DNA from: an uncultured bacterium
GTDB taxonomy: Bacteria; Actinomycetota; Coriobacteriia; Coriobacteriales; Coriobacteriaceae
Assembly (NCBI GenBank): GCA_905214895.1
Contig: CAJMNP010000072.1
Coordinates: 1 to 5,411, forward strand
Length of the DNA: 5,411 nucleotides
Direction of reading: 5' to 3'
Shown one piece after another: positions 5,358-5,411 of this stretch (within the stretch, counting starts at the first letter, position 1; each line of letters opens with the position of its first letter). The notes beneath the pieces are model-generated. The model did no database searches and was not told the origin of the DNA. It was given only the letters and a program-made list of their open reading frames with translations. Position numbers and translations under genes: made by a program.

Positions 5358-5411
5358 TGGCTCCCCGGGTAGGACTCGAACCTACAACAGCGCGGTTAAC
5401 AGCCGCGTGCT
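5358..5411 (-). tRNA. tRNA-Asn(GUU), third copy, 5' end outside the window
   Basis: Positions 22 to 76 of the tRNA (standard scale, including CCA) are present and identical to the two complete copies, with anticodon GTT at 5400-5398. The first 21 nt (acceptor 5' strand, D stem 5' half and D loop) lie beyond the right edge. Whether more copies follow cannot be seen. Confidence 0.93.

Larger units (their letters stand above)
5140..5411 (-). repeat. 109-bp perfect tandem repeat carrying tRNA-Asn
   Basis: The unit is one 75-nt tRNA-Asn plus a 34-nt spacer. About 2.5 units are visible and I find no mismatch between them, in tRNA or spacer. Identity of the non-functional-looking spacer as well as the tRNA points to recent duplication or ongoing homogenisation. 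The array is open at the right edge, so its copy number is unknown. Confidence 0.95.

Noticed and set aside
5140..5411. A CRISPR array or other short-spacer repeat system
   Set aside because: The repeat unit is a tRNA gene, and both the spacers and the repeats are identical. This is opposite to the CRISPR pattern of constant repeats with varied spacers.

Overview
This window looks like a housekeeping segment from a moderately high-GC Gram-positive bacterium. The gene order (Asp23/Gls24 protein, FakA-like DAK2 protein, RecG, RsmD, CoaD) and the strong G/C preference at third codon positions suggest an actinobacterium, most likely a Coriobacteriia such as a Collinsella relative. That taxonomic guess comes from memory of family features, not from a search. 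All genes and RNAs I can support lie on the minus strand, so transcription runs from the right end of the window to the left.

Layout in the direction of transcription: the right end (5140-5411) holds at least three identical tRNA-Asn(GUU) genes in a perfect 109-bp tandem repeat, the last one cut by the window edge. A clear intrinsic terminator (5104-5133) closes this tRNA unit. An intergenic stretch of about 160 bp (4946-5103) follows and should carry the promoter and 5' leader of the protein operon. The operon begins with a 118-residue Asp23/Gls24 protein that starts at a GTG. It continues with a full-length FakA-family fatty acid kinase (553 residues), the RecG branched-DNA helicase (725 residues), RsmD, the 16S rRNA m2G966 methyltransferase (214 residues), and the first 26 codons of CoaD, phosphopantetheine adenylyltransferase, which runs off the left edge.

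The five protein genes are tightly packed (gaps of 27 and 9 nt, then overlaps of 4 and 8 nt), which implies one transcript with translational coupling. Their functions are varied: a cell-envelope stress-type protein, fatty-acid phosphorylation for phospholipid synthesis, replication-fork rescue, ribosome maturation and coenzyme A synthesis. FakA and CoaD both feed lipid metabolism. The others share the operon by conserved neighbourhood rather than by an obvious pathway.

I do not see a novel defence or mobile system here. The most unusual structure is the tRNA-Asn array, whose identical spacers can fold into a hairpin reaching into the next tRNA's 5' end. Smaller points are the GTG start and leader hairpin of the Asp23 gene, the acidic C-terminal tail of RsmD, and a variant RecG C-terminal motif.
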